Assembly: GCA_001970955.1 (NCBI GenBank)
Contig: MPUH01000470.1
Location: 1 to 52,265, forward strand
Direction of reading: 5' to 3'
DNA: 52,265 nt
Origin: Stentor coeruleus
Lineage: Eukaryota > Ciliophora > Heterotrichea > Heterotrichida > Stentoridae
How positions within the stretch are numbered: position 1 is the first letter of the stretch; every line of letters starts with the position of its first letter. The notes beneath the pieces were generated by a model. It ran no database searches and was not told where the DNA came from. It saw only the letters and a list, made by a program, of their open reading frames with translations. A program made the position numbers and the translations under genes. This document shows, one piece after another, positions 9,925-19,194 of this stretch.

Positions 9925-11225
9925 AATCAGTATGACTAAAAGAATAAAATTGAAACGCAAAGTGCATAAAAAAACTTATTGACTAACCTTCTTTGTGCTT
10001 ATAAAGCTTAGATGGAAAATAAGAAATAATCAAGTTGATTAATACAATACTTTTGCAAAATGCTTTAGTTGTTTAGCATTTGAAGATGAAGTACTTATCG
10101 CTATTTATCATTTTTCTGTCCCGATTGAAGATTAATCGATTCGATTATATAAAAAATCAGTATTGAATTTTATTATTACAATTTTTACAAGTGATTAGCT
10201 AAACATATTTAGTTCTTTGATAAGAGATTTACAAGAAGACATAGATTATTTTTACAAGTAGGGTCATAGGTGAGCAAAAGTTATAATAGTTTTTTACATG
10301 ATTTGATTAAATTTTTATACACAATCCAACAAGTGAGATCAAGAGTTTCTTCAATTATTTATAAAATTCTTTGTAAAATGAGACACTTATTTTATCAAGT
10401 AAAAAGTTCCAAATTAATATGATATTCTAAAAAATAATTATTTTCCCTTTAGTTGAGACATACCCAAAGCATCCTTTATCTAGGTAATTATCATAAGTTG
10501 TATCAAGACTTATCTGGAGACGATATTTTTAACATTTTTTTGTCTCAGAAAAGTTTCTTTTTAGAAAAGGTATCCAATATATAACTTAATATTAAACAAA
10601 ACTAGGTTATATTCAACGAGAGATGAATGAGTTTTTCTTAAAGCAATTTATCATTCATTTGTATTATTTGCCAAAAAAACTTTGATTTAAAATGTGTATA
10701 TCTGACAAAGATATAAAGATTTTTACAAAAATAAAATGATTAATTCAAGAATAGCTACAGGAGAATAGTTTCAAAGCATATTTAATCTAAAAATCATATA
10801 ATTTTGATCGAAGCTACAAATATTTATTACAATTAAATGCTAAAGTATCACAAATATACATTATTATTTTTATGTAAAAATATCAAGTTAAAAAATCAAG
10901 GCACAAAATGATGATCGCTTTGGCTAACTCAAATCAAATATGCTAAAAAAAATTCAGCGAAGTTTTAGAATTGTAAGGCAAAATCTATTCTTAGACTTTA
11001 AGTCCTTTAGAAGTCCTTGGATCTAAAAAAATCAGCTTTTTTTAACAAATTTTAATAAAAAGCTTCTAAGTATCATAAGCGAAAGACCAGATTTTTTTGC
11101 AGTACAGCCTCTCTAAACTTCAAGTTCTCACATTTATGAAGATGAATGCGATCGAAGATAAAGATATCCTAGTCTCTTAGAAATCCCACTAATATTGCCA
11201 TATTAGCTAAATTCTGACAGTTTTT
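9925..11225 (+). pseudogene. Coding-like relic tract, several phase shifts (weak)
   Basis: Several overlapping plus-strand frames read like protein between TAA/TAG codons: TQSAQ-type text near 9960, then LAFEDEVLIAIYHFSVPIED and LIRDLQEDIDYFYK (10080-10260), then HTQSILYLGNYHKLYQDLSG and DDIFNIFLSQKSFFLEKV (10450-10580), and IVSKHI-SKNHIILIEATN (10770-10830). If genuine, this is one decayed gene of about 1.3 kb with frameshifts. No domain is certain. The density of stops in any single frame is near the random expectation, so only the amino-acid character supports the call. Confidence 0.25.
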
Positions 11226-11599
11226 AAAAAAAATAAGCCAAAACATCAAAAGAATTCCACACATCAAAGGCTTTCAAACTCAGGCCTAAACCAATTCACA
11301 CTTCAAGCCTAGCCAACTCATCACCTAAGCGATTACAAAATTCCTTATAACTTTCAAGCCTATAAAATCAATAATCCAAAAGGCAAATTTTTATAAAAAA
11401 GGCAATTCAAAATTCAAAACTTCTAAAAGACAAACCCAAGAAAAATTACCAAAAATATCCATAAAACATGATAAAATCCATCTTTTAAACATCAAGACCT
11501 ATAAATAAAAGATTATTACCATGAAAATACATTACTATATGAAATAAGAAATAGACAAGAATGAAGCGTTACAACTTGAAAATTAAAAAATGATAATTA
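11226..11599. other. 3' flank of the 11600 gene
   Basis: The plus strand is C-rich and G-poor here, the standard 3'-flank signature of a minus-strand gene in this window. No gene is seen. Confidence 0.55.
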
Positions 11600-12406
11600 C
11601 TATCTAGTGTTATCGTCAGCCCCAGCCAGCTCATTGTCTCCATTATCATCTTCAAAATCTTCATCTTCATTATCCCGTTTCACCTTTTTCTTCGGCATTT
11701 CAGGAGCGTTTTTTCTTGCCTTGACTAGAACATTTTCTATGATCAATGGCTTGACTAATTGAGTATCTTGCGGCATCACGACAAAATATATAACCCCATT
11801 CCTGAAACGCGATGTGACTTCCTTTATTACCAATTTTTTAAATATCATTTCAGAGCTGGATTCAATTTCAAGCGTACCTCTCATAATCCTGTCTCCAAAC
11901 GTATTGGTAGTTAGGAGCTTTGGGGGGTTTTCTGTAGCATAAAGAAGGATTTTGAAGACTATGGGTTTATTCAAAGTGACAGGATTGTTTAAAGAGTCAA
12001 CAATTTTTAAAGAGACTGAAAAGCAGCGCTCTTTGTATATAGGGTACGGGAAATCCTCAGACATCAACAAAGAGTAAGGCTGATCGGTCCTTCCACTAGA
12101 TAAATATATAAACAATGCTCCTGTTGATATAGTCTCCTGATCACTTGACCCAGTTGTATTCTCAGGGATACTTTGCTCTTTAGGACTTCCTTCTAGTTTG
12201 TCAAGTACCTTTTTGGTCACTTCAAAGGTATTCTTGATAAGTTCTGTTTGCTGCATCATCATTCGCCACATACCACTCATAAGAGCAGCATCGTTCTGAA
12301 GGAAAAGCCCACTTGAAAAAACCCTTTGGGCCATGCTAAAACTTTTGATGAGATGGCAATTGCACGTACCATCCCTTGCTGTACACATAGGATTACCACT
12401 GCACAT
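11600..12406 (-). CDS. Cys-cluster/beta-sandwich family protein, copy 1
   Basis: 268 residues. It is one of three paralogues in the window (others at 37161-37949 and 46844-47500). The N-terminus has a short cysteine motif, MCSGNPMCTARDGTCNCH (Cys at 2, 8, 15, 17), probably metal-binding. A Met/Gln-rich helix follows (MWRMMMQQTELIKNTFEVTKKVLDKLEG), then a ~115-residue domain with the conserved landmarks YKERCFSVSLKIVDS, NPVTLNKPIVFK, PPKLLTTNT, IMRGTLE, KLVIKEVTSRFRNGV and KPLIIENVLVKARK. The C-terminal ~35 residues are acidic (NEDEDFEDDNGDNE). The strand-rich domain ending in V-x-A-R-K loosely resembles the central domain of plant CBP60 DNA-binding proteins; that is a tentative comparison by eye. 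Stop TAG; start preceded by TTAATG. Confidence 0.75.
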   Translation of the reverse strand: MCSGNPMCTARDGTCNCHLIKSFSMAQRVFSSGLFLQNDAALMSGMWRMMMQQTELIKNTFEVTKKVLDKLEGSPKEQSIPENTTGSSDQETISTGALFIYLSSGRTDQPYSLLMSEDFPYPIYKERCFSVSLKIVDSLNNPVTLNKPIVFKILLYATENPPKLLTTNTFGDRIMRGTLEIESSSEMIFKKLVIKEVTSRFRNGVIYFVVMPQDTQLVKPLIIENVLVKARKNAPEMPKKKVKRDNEDEDFEDDNGDNELAGADDNTR

Positions 12407-13396
12407 TAAGTTATTATTTATGTATGGTTAACATTAATTTAGCTAGTCTTTTGAATAATATCCTAGAATAGAAACTGGGGGAATAATTGATTAGTTTTTG
12501 CTTTGAGGATGATCTTGGATTATATGAGATTTTATTTTTAGAATTGATAAGGGTTTTAATAGAAGATACAAGAGTTTTATGAAGAGGAAAGATTTTAACC
12601 AAGGGATGAACCATGTTGCATGATGACTTGAATAATCTGTGAAGACTCAAATGCTTATTCTAGATGAATTCGGGTATGCTATAAAGAAGTGTGTTAGAAA
12701 ATTAGTAAGAGAGATTACTTTTTTGATATGAAAATTTGAGATATTTTAAGAAAAGATAGATTTTAAATATGGTATAGATAAGTTTAAGCTTAGAGTGTAG
12801 ATAAGATGAGAAGTGATAGGATATGAGAGTTAAATCAAAAGATTATTTTGTAAGAGTTTTAAAAAAATAATAATTTTATTGTAAATCCTTTGTCAGAATA
12901 TCTAATGGAATAATTTGGTGTTGGAATAAATAGACTTTAGTAAGATGAATAATATCGGGATTATGATATAGATTGATTGTATAAAGGTTTGAAAGATTAT
13001 GATAAGATTTGTATGTGAATTTTATCATAAAGTCTGAAAGTTTATGGGACTTATGGGTTGTTTAGTTAGTGATTTTGATGATTTTAGGGGGAAAATTATT
13101 TTTGTAAAGTCATGAAATTCTTATAATTTTTTAGCTTTTGACAGGAAGATTTATTGATGAGTTTGTATGAAGATGATTTTAGTAATTTTATTATATGGAT
13201 GAATGAATTTGCTTAGAGAATGATTCTATTGATAGGTAGTGTTGAATAAATTGTTATATAAATATATTCATATATTATATAGGGTCTAAGATTATCAAGA
13301 AGATATTTTAATTATAAAGGATTATCAAGGATTATTAAGATTTATAAAAATTATATATGTTAACAAAATTATATTTCATTTAAGACTATTTCTATT
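12407..13396. other. 5' flank of copy-1 gene
   Basis: Strongly G-rich and C-poor on the plus strand for about 700 bases, matching a 5' flank of a minus-strand gene. It contains one copy of the 13-mer TTATGATAAGATT. The open frame at 12414-12650 on the minus strand is not credible as a gene. Confidence 0.55.
12997..13009 (-). promoter_or_regulatory. 13-mer motif AATCTTATCATAA (copy 1)
   Basis: Exact 13-mer (TTATGATAAGATT on the plus strand) about 590 bases before the start of the 11600-12406 gene. Three more exact copies occur, each in the same orientation in the 5' flank of a minus-strand gene. Confidence 0.35.
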
Positions 13397-13645
13397 TTAT
13401 AATGTAATTATTTTTGCAATGATATAGCATTTTATTATATGACAATAACTTAATAAAGTTTTTAATGCATTTAAAGAGATGAATTTTAAATATTTATTTA
13501 AGCTTTCTACAGATTCTTGAGATTGAGAATGATGTATTCTTCCATTGATGTTATGAATTTTTAAGCGTAAGATAAGAATTTTAATTTCCCTCAAATTCCT
13601 TGTCATTATCCGTTTGGATTGCTTGAGGAATTCCCACTCATTAAT
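13397..13645 (-). mobile_element. Relic of a retroviral-type integrase catalytic core
   Basis: On the minus strand one phase reads GIPQAIQTDNDKEFEGN (about 13632-13580) and the next reads LKIHNINGRIHHSQSQESVE followed by SLNKYLK. This is the conserved rve core pattern: I/V-x-T-D-N-x-x-E-F with the second catalytic Asp, then H-x-x-G-R-x-x-H-x-Q-S-Q-x-S-V-E-x-x-N with the catalytic Glu. Such cores occur in Ty3/gypsy-like retrotransposons and Ginger-type DNA transposons. A one-base phase change between the two blocks and a TAA at 13397 end it after about 80 codons. I could not find a matching zinc-binding N-terminus or a reverse transcriptase nearby, so this is an isolated fragment of a dead element. 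Confidence 0.65.
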
Positions 13646-15844
13646 AATTTTGCATTGTATTATATTTAAAAACTCATATTAGAAAATATAAAAATCACTA
13701 AAATTTCAGATACTTTTAATTTAAAATTTGCACAGAAGTTTCTATAAAAGTTTTACATCTCCAAACTTTATCAAATATTCTAACATAAATCTTAGCAAAC
13801 GTATTTCTCTTTTACACCAAAAACAATTTATAAAAACTCTTAAAAATTTCCTACTTAATTTCTTCTACTCTAAAATTTCAGTTTCTGCTATATAAAAATA
13901 AGATAATTTTTAATGCCAAAACTGTCTGAACTTTTTCCCTACTTCTTCAATATAATTCATAAATCTAACACATATTAAAAAAATATTATATAAACACTTT
14001 TATTCATATGCATTAAAATAACAGAAAAATTTAACATCAGTCTCTAATTCTATATGCAAAGTTATTCAATTATTTGCAATGAGAAATATCTGACGAAAAA
14101 ATATTATTTAAACTTTTTCCTCATCAATAATATTAATGGGTTCTTCATTTTTAATTGTAATATTATCTAATTTTATAATAATTGAAATGCTATACTTATA
14201 TAAACTTCCTAATAATAATTCTGATAGTTAGCTTGACCTTTACTGTTTATCTTAATTATGTAAACAAATGAATTTTAATGAAAATATATTATTTTCAAAC
14301 TTAAAAAAAGAAGATTATATGATGGTAGTTTAACTCACTATAAAACTTTTAGGAAAAAAATGATTTTTATCTAACTAGGCACATTTTCATATTTAATGTC
14401 CTTTAGATTAACTGAAACAAAAACTTTAGAGACCTGATCGATATGAATATCAAAAAAGTTTCTAAAAATTTTAATTTATAAGTATAACTTTTAGATTAGT
14501 GGATTTACGTTTTTTTTTAATTTTTATATTCAAAGTATAGCTTCACCATTTTCTTGAATATTCAATTTGTAAAATTTGCATATTAATAAGAATAACATAT
14601 AAAATAAGGCAATTTTTAGTAAGAAAAATATTTATTGCTATTATCGATTTCATGCACTGAGCATGTATTTGTTTTTATATTAAAAAGAGTTTCTAATCAA
14701 TAAATTATGGAAGTTTTTCTATCAATCTTGCATTTTCTTGGAGATTTTAATATAATGTTAAAAACAAAATTATGAGAAGCATTTTTGTGTAGGTTTAATA
14801 GGTTTTTAAGCTAAAACCAAATTTAAATCACAATTCAAGCAATGAGTACCAGGATATGCCCCTAAGTTTTTCAGTATATATCTCCAATTGCATAGAAATT
14901 TTTTTTATCATAACATTAGCTTTAGAGTTTGTAAAATATGACTGTTTATTGATATACTATTTGCTTTCTAAATAATTAGATTTTAGAATTTCTTTATTTT
15001 ATGTATAAATTAGCATAATATCAATTTCTAGGCATACAAATTTATAATTTTTTTAAATCATAAAATTCAGCGACATCTTAATTTTAAAACATAATATTCA
15101 GCGACATCTAAATTTTAAGACATATATTAGCACATCACTATCAAAATAATTTTTCCAATAAAGACTTGCAATTATCCTTGCTGAATAATCTAGTTTTAAC
15201 TTCAAAAATCTTATGATATATTTTGCATATTTGTTTGGACTATTTTGGATAAATAAGATTTTATTCATGATTATCAGGATTGCAATTTTTAAAGTAAAGC
15301 CTATAAGGTTTGCTACAAAAATAATAAGCCTTAGATTCAGGATGAAAAATGCAATGAACTAGATTTTGCTTCATAAAATAAATATGATAATTAATGCATT
15401 AGGCTAATTCATGATTATCGAATAAATCTTGGCTGGTATAGCTTTTGAAACATACCAAATGATTAGAAATATCTAATACTGGACTGCTTAATGAAATATC
15501 AGGAAATTATTTGCAGTTCTTGCATATAAAATTATGATATTCAATCATATTTTATTAGCGCAATTTTATAAAAAAGTATTATTCTATATTTAGTATTGAA
15601 TCTGAAATTCTACAAGGTTTTAAATGCATTTTATTATTTTGTAACTTTATTATAAATACAACTTTCTATACAACATGCAGACATGTAAGATAGACATGCT
15701 TGCTATCTATAGTATCGATTGATATAATTTCTAATGCTTGATATAAGAAAACTTTAATTTTTAAATGGCAGAATTCGATAATAAAAACTTATTTTTTTAA
15801 TAAGATTGTTTGAAATTGAAATAAAAGCTCAAGGTTTTCTTGCT
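13646..15844. other. Long AT-rich gap, no gene recognised
   Basis: About 2.2 kb without a convincing frame on either strand. Apart from a 31-bp duplication (15065-15126), I see no RNA gene, inverted repeats or element ends. Confidence 0.45.
15065..15126. repeat. 31-bp imperfect tandem duplication
   Basis: Two adjacent copies starting ATTCAGCGACATCT, offset by 31 bases and differing at a few positions. A more degenerate half-copy (TTTAAATCATAAA) precedes them. Confidence 0.7.
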
Positions 15845-16180
15845 AAGAATTGTGTCATGATTAGGATTTCCCAAAATCACTATTCTAACTTGCATTATGA
15901 AAATATTTGGCCTAATATTCTTAAAAGGAAAATCTATAGCATGATAGTTAGATTATCTGATAAACTTTGAATAATGTTTTGATAGGTTTTTTGCATGACT
16001 TTTAGGAAATATAGCTCATATGCACTTAATGACAAACTGAATAAAAAATTCCAATATCTTATTTATTGTTTTAAATCCATCAATAGCAATTATCTTATCA
16101 TAAAAGCATTAAAATTTCAAAGCAAAATATTATATTTAAAAAAAAAAAGATTTTATCTAACACAGATCAAGTTAATTTAA
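15845..16180 (+). pseudogene. Coding-like tract upstream of ARL1 (weak)
   Basis: A frame reading NCVMIRISQNHYSNLHYENI continues to VRLSDKL, is interrupted by TGA, TGA and TAG near 15970-15985, and resumes as MTFRKYSSYALNDKLNKKFQ to a TAA at 16178-16180. The later part is an intact 61-codon frame. It could be a decayed small gene or chance. No family is recognised. Confidence 0.22.
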
Positions 16181-16369
16181 CCTATTTCACACAAAATCTT
16201 AAAAAAACTATAAATTCATTATCTCATATATAAAAACCTCAACTAAAACACCTTCAATTTATAAAATCTTTTTTAAAACTCAACTTTTAATCATGCCTAA
16301 ATCCCTCAATTTGAAAACTTCACAATACACTCTTCAAGCCACATTTATTCTAAACTTTAAACATAATAA

Positions 16370-16912
16370 ATGGGTGTTTTGTTCTCACGACTATTTTCCT
16401 CGCTCTTTGGCCGAGGGGATATCCGAATCCTAATCCTCGGTCTAGACAACGCAGGCAAAACAACTCTCCTTTACAAACTCCAACTGAACCAAATAATAGA
16501 AACAGTTCCTACAATAGGCTTTAACGTCGAAACAGTGACTTATAATAACCTTCAATTACAAGTCTGGGATTTAGGTGGACAAGGAACAATAAGACCATAT
16601 TGGCGATGTTATTATCCAAATACTAACGCTGTAATATACGTTGTTGATAGTACTGATATTGATCGAATGGATTTGGCAAAACAAGAAATGATAACAATGT
16701 TACAAGAAAGTGATCTAAAAGGAATACCATTATTAGTCTTTGCTAATAAACAAGATATGCCAGGAGCTATTTCTGAATCTCAAATAAGTGAAATGCTAGG
16801 CTTATCATTGATAAAAAACAGACAATGGAGGATTGTTAAAGCAAGTGCAAAACTTGGTGAAGGGATTTCTGAAGGTTTAGACTGGCTTATAGCTTTGTTA
16901 CGTGATGAGTAA
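16370..16912 (+). CDS. ARL1: ARF-like small GTPase, ARL1 type
   Basis: 180 residues, full length for an ARF-family GTPase that recruits golgin tethers to the trans-Golgi. Gly2 is available for N-myristoylation (MGVLFSRLF). The P-loop GLDNAGKT is at 24-31, switch I contains VPTIGFNVE, switch II WDLGGQ is at 66-71 followed by the ARL1-like IRPYWRCYYPNT, NKQD is at 126-129 and a SAK-type loop near 159-161. The sequence after switch II and the ASAKLGEGISEGLDWL end fit ARL1 better than ARF1 or ARL2/3. An unusual GT replaces the common TS after GGQ. The start ATAATAAATGG matches the local consensus, and the 5' flank is C-rich and G-poor. Only 19 bases separate its stop from the next gene. Confidence 0.93.
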   Translation: MGVLFSRLFSSLFGRGDIRILILGLDNAGKTTLLYKLQLNQIIETVPTIGFNVETVTYNNLQLQVWDLGGQGTIRPYWRCYYPNTNAVIYVVDSTDIDRMDLAKQEMITMLQESDLKGIPLLVFANKQDMPGAISESQISEMLGLSLIKNRQWRIVKASAKLGEGISEGLDWLIALLRDE

Positions 16913-16931
16913 TATAAGATATTAGATAAAT

Positions 16932-17264
16932 ATGAGAATAGGATCATTAATACAAGGGCCTGGGATACCTATAAATGTTAAGGTTTTACCTTGTAAGATT
17001 GCTTTTAGTGGGGAGGTTGATAGTAATGGGTACTTGCCAGAAAATGATGAAGGGTCAATTTTTGGTAGGAAATTACTTGGGAGGGAAGAAAATATACCTG
17101 ATGGGTTTAAAGGAATTGTTGTACAAGGATCGAAGGAATTGAATGGGATTGGAGAATTTGGGATGATACAGTATTGGAATTGGGATTTGGAAGCTAAAGA
17201 TAGTGATCAGATACCACAGGTTATGCAGCATTTGCAAATTATGAATACGCTTGCTAAGGATTAA
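16932..17264 (+). CDS. RNASEH2C: Ribonuclease H2 subunit C
   Basis: 110 residues. RNase H2 is a three-subunit nuclear enzyme that removes ribonucleotides from DNA and RNA:DNA hybrids; subunit C is a structural partner of subunit B. The recognisable pattern is VKVLPCKIAFSGEV near residue 16, then FGRKLLGREENIPDGFKGIVV (the family pattern F-R-G-R-x-L-x-G...P-x-G-x-x-G-x-V) and the closing strand FGMIQYWNWDLEAKDSDQ with a final helix. It is shorter than the human protein and lacks the acidic insert. It begins 19 bases after the ARL1 stop in the same orientation, so its promoter must lie in the ARL1 coding region or the pair is co-transcribed. Confidence 0.75.
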   Translation: MRIGSLIQGPGIPINVKVLPCKIAFSGEVDSNGYLPENDEGSIFGRKLLGREENIPDGFKGIVVQGSKELNGIGEFGMIQYWNWDLEAKDSDQIPQVMQHLQIMNTLAKD

Positions 17265-17706
17265 GATTTTTATATAAGCTTGTTAGGATTAGTTTTTATG
17301 TAGAAAGTGCTAATTGGTATGATAAATTATTGATATTTAAATAGAAAAACTGTGAACTACGAAAATTATATGCTATTTTGCATCATAAAATAATATTTGC
17401 CAATATTTTATCCAAAAAAACCTATAAAACCTTTTTAGCTATAATTCCCTCAATATTTTAAAGCAAAAAGTCTAACTTCCTCCAATACAATCCTCCTATT
17501 ATCATAAGCCCAAATCATTATCATTAATCTAAAACTTCAATAAAAATTTCCATTACCCAAAAATACCCCCTAAAAAACTTATCAAACCATAAAAGATAGA
17601 AAAAAGTTCTAAAATATCATCCAAAAAAGTAAATTCTATCTAACTCATCTTAACAATACAATTATCCAAACTTTCCAACAATAATTCAAAGTCATCATTC
17701 GATATT
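17265..17706. other. Intergenic region between RNASEH2C and the CEP70-like gene
   Basis: The first ~60 bases are G-rich (3' flank of RNASEH2C). From about 17400 it becomes C-rich and nearly G-free (5' flank of the CEP70-like gene). No gene is seen. Confidence 0.55.
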
Positions 17707-17827
17707 CTATTCATAAATGCCGTTGAAGTCTAATATTTCAAATGGCCGACAACCAACTTTCCTACANCTATTCATAAATGCCGTTGAAGTCTAATATTTC
17801 AAATGGCCGACAACCAACTTTCCTACA
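17707..17827. repeat. Assembly duplication around N at 17767
   Basis: The 60 bases 17707-17766 are repeated at 17768-17827 with a single N between. This is what results when two overlapping contig ends are joined without merging. The CEP70-like start codon is present in both copies. Confidence 0.85.
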
Positions 17828-19099
17828 ACAGTCTAGGCAAAGCATTTTTCGAAGAATGGGACTCAAAACTCGACAAAGAAATCCTCGACACATCAATTCC
17901 AACAAGTAAATCCTTCAATGAATCTACTCTCGGCCTCGACAACGGGACTTTATACGGTTCATCTCACGAANAACAGTCTAGGCAAAGCATTTTTCGAAGA
18001 ATGGGACTCAAAACTCGACAAAGAAATCCTCGACATATCAATTCCAACAAGTAAATCTTTCAATGAATCTACTCTCGGCCTCGACAACGGGACTTTATAC
18101 GGTTCATCTCACGAACTAAGTCGTCGTCGGGTCATTAGCAGCCTTGAAGATTCAGAAGTGCCGCAAAAAGAAGATCATCGTGAACTTATAAGCCACATCA
18201 ATGATATGCTTAAAAAAAACGGTTTTGGGCCTTTAAAATCATCCTCAAATAGTTCATTACTAAGACTTATACGTGCTTTATTAGAAAACATAGAAGAACT
18301 TACATATGGGATGAACTTTTCCTCACTTGAAAACATTTTTAAGAAGTTTTTCAATAGAAATATTGACAAAAACAACAAATTTGACCTTGGTATAGTCAAC
18401 ATGATCACTATTTACGAGATGCAGAAGAACAATTTTCAAAGAGAAATCGAGAAATTAGTTAAAGAACTTCAAGGAAAAATGAAGAAAGTTACTCAGATTG
18501 AAGGGGATTTAAGGCAAGGGTATCAAGTTCTTAATGAAATGCAAGAAAAACTTAATGTTTTAGAAAGCAGGGGAACTGATACAAAAGTTGAAATGAAAAA
18601 TAATAAAGGAGATGATATTGAAAATCAAGAGATTGTGGATGAAGTATGTAAGATACTGTCTATAAAACAACCTTTACAGATCCCTGCGGCTGTAGCTAAG
18701 CTTGAAAAAGTTCTCAGAGCAGTGCCGCAGCTAGAGAAATTTATCAAAGAAGTTTATGAAATAGTAATCACCGAGGGAAAAGCTGGGAAAATCAGCATGG
18801 AGCTAGTTATCCCAGCTTTACGACAAAGTTTTAAGGAACTCAAAGAACTAAGAAGTAGAAGGAAAACCCCAAAAAAACGTATGCAGACAACTTTTGAACA
18901 AGAAGTCATCGAGCACTTCAAACACCTTTTTGAAATCGTCAAAGATGAAGACATTATCGAAACTATGGACCAAGTTTTCCTCTTTGTCCATGAACTCAGA
19001 TCTTTCCTCAAAAGCATCCGAAGTGCTTTAAATCTAGATGAAGATGTTACAGTAAACGGCATCCTTCTAAGACTTAAACGCATGATAGAAAATTTTTAG
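17803..19099 (+). CDS. CEP70-like centrosome/basal-body protein (frame broken by assembly duplication)
   Basis: The gene is intact once the 145-base artefact (17971-18115: one N plus a second copy) is removed. It then encodes about 383 residues starting MADNQLSYNSLGKAFF. The N-terminal ~90 residues are polar; residues ~95-150 are helical (LISHINDMLKKNGFG); a coiled coil follows (FQREIEKLVKELQGKMKKV). The C-terminal half has EVCKILSIKQPLQIPAAVAK then VPQLEKFIKEVYEIV, similar in pattern to the C-terminus of CEP70. CEP70 family proteins bind gamma-tubulin at centrosomes and basal bodies, which suits a heavily ciliated cell. The assignment is by eye; another coiled-coil basal-body protein is possible. 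The stop is TAG at 19097-19099. Confidence 0.55.
17827..18115. repeat. Assembly duplication around N at 17971
   Basis: The 144 bases 17827-17970 recur at 17972-18115 with at least two single-base differences (CACATC versus CATATC; AATCCTTC versus AATCTTTC). One difference would change Thr to Ile. The differences suggest allelic or divergent haplotype contigs joined end to end. Confidence 0.85.
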
Positions 19100-19194
19100 T
19101 TGTCATATAATAACATTTCAATATAAAAACTTATAAAAACCTTTGGTAAAACAAGAAAGTTCTAATAAAAATCCAAATAATAAAAACCTAATAA

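Noticed and set aside
573-11225. Idea that the cell translates TAA/TAG as Gln in the relic tracts
   Set aside because: All intact genes end at TAA, TAG or TGA and contain none internally; Gln-position stops are also expected from C-to-T decay, and stop density in several tracts is near random.
12414-12650. Minus-strand 78-codon frame
   Set aside because: Lies in the skewed 5' flank of the 11600 gene; its openness follows from composition.
15995-16180. 61-codon frame as a real small gene
   Set aside because: Lacks recognised features and the frame extends upstream through stops; kept only as a weak relic.
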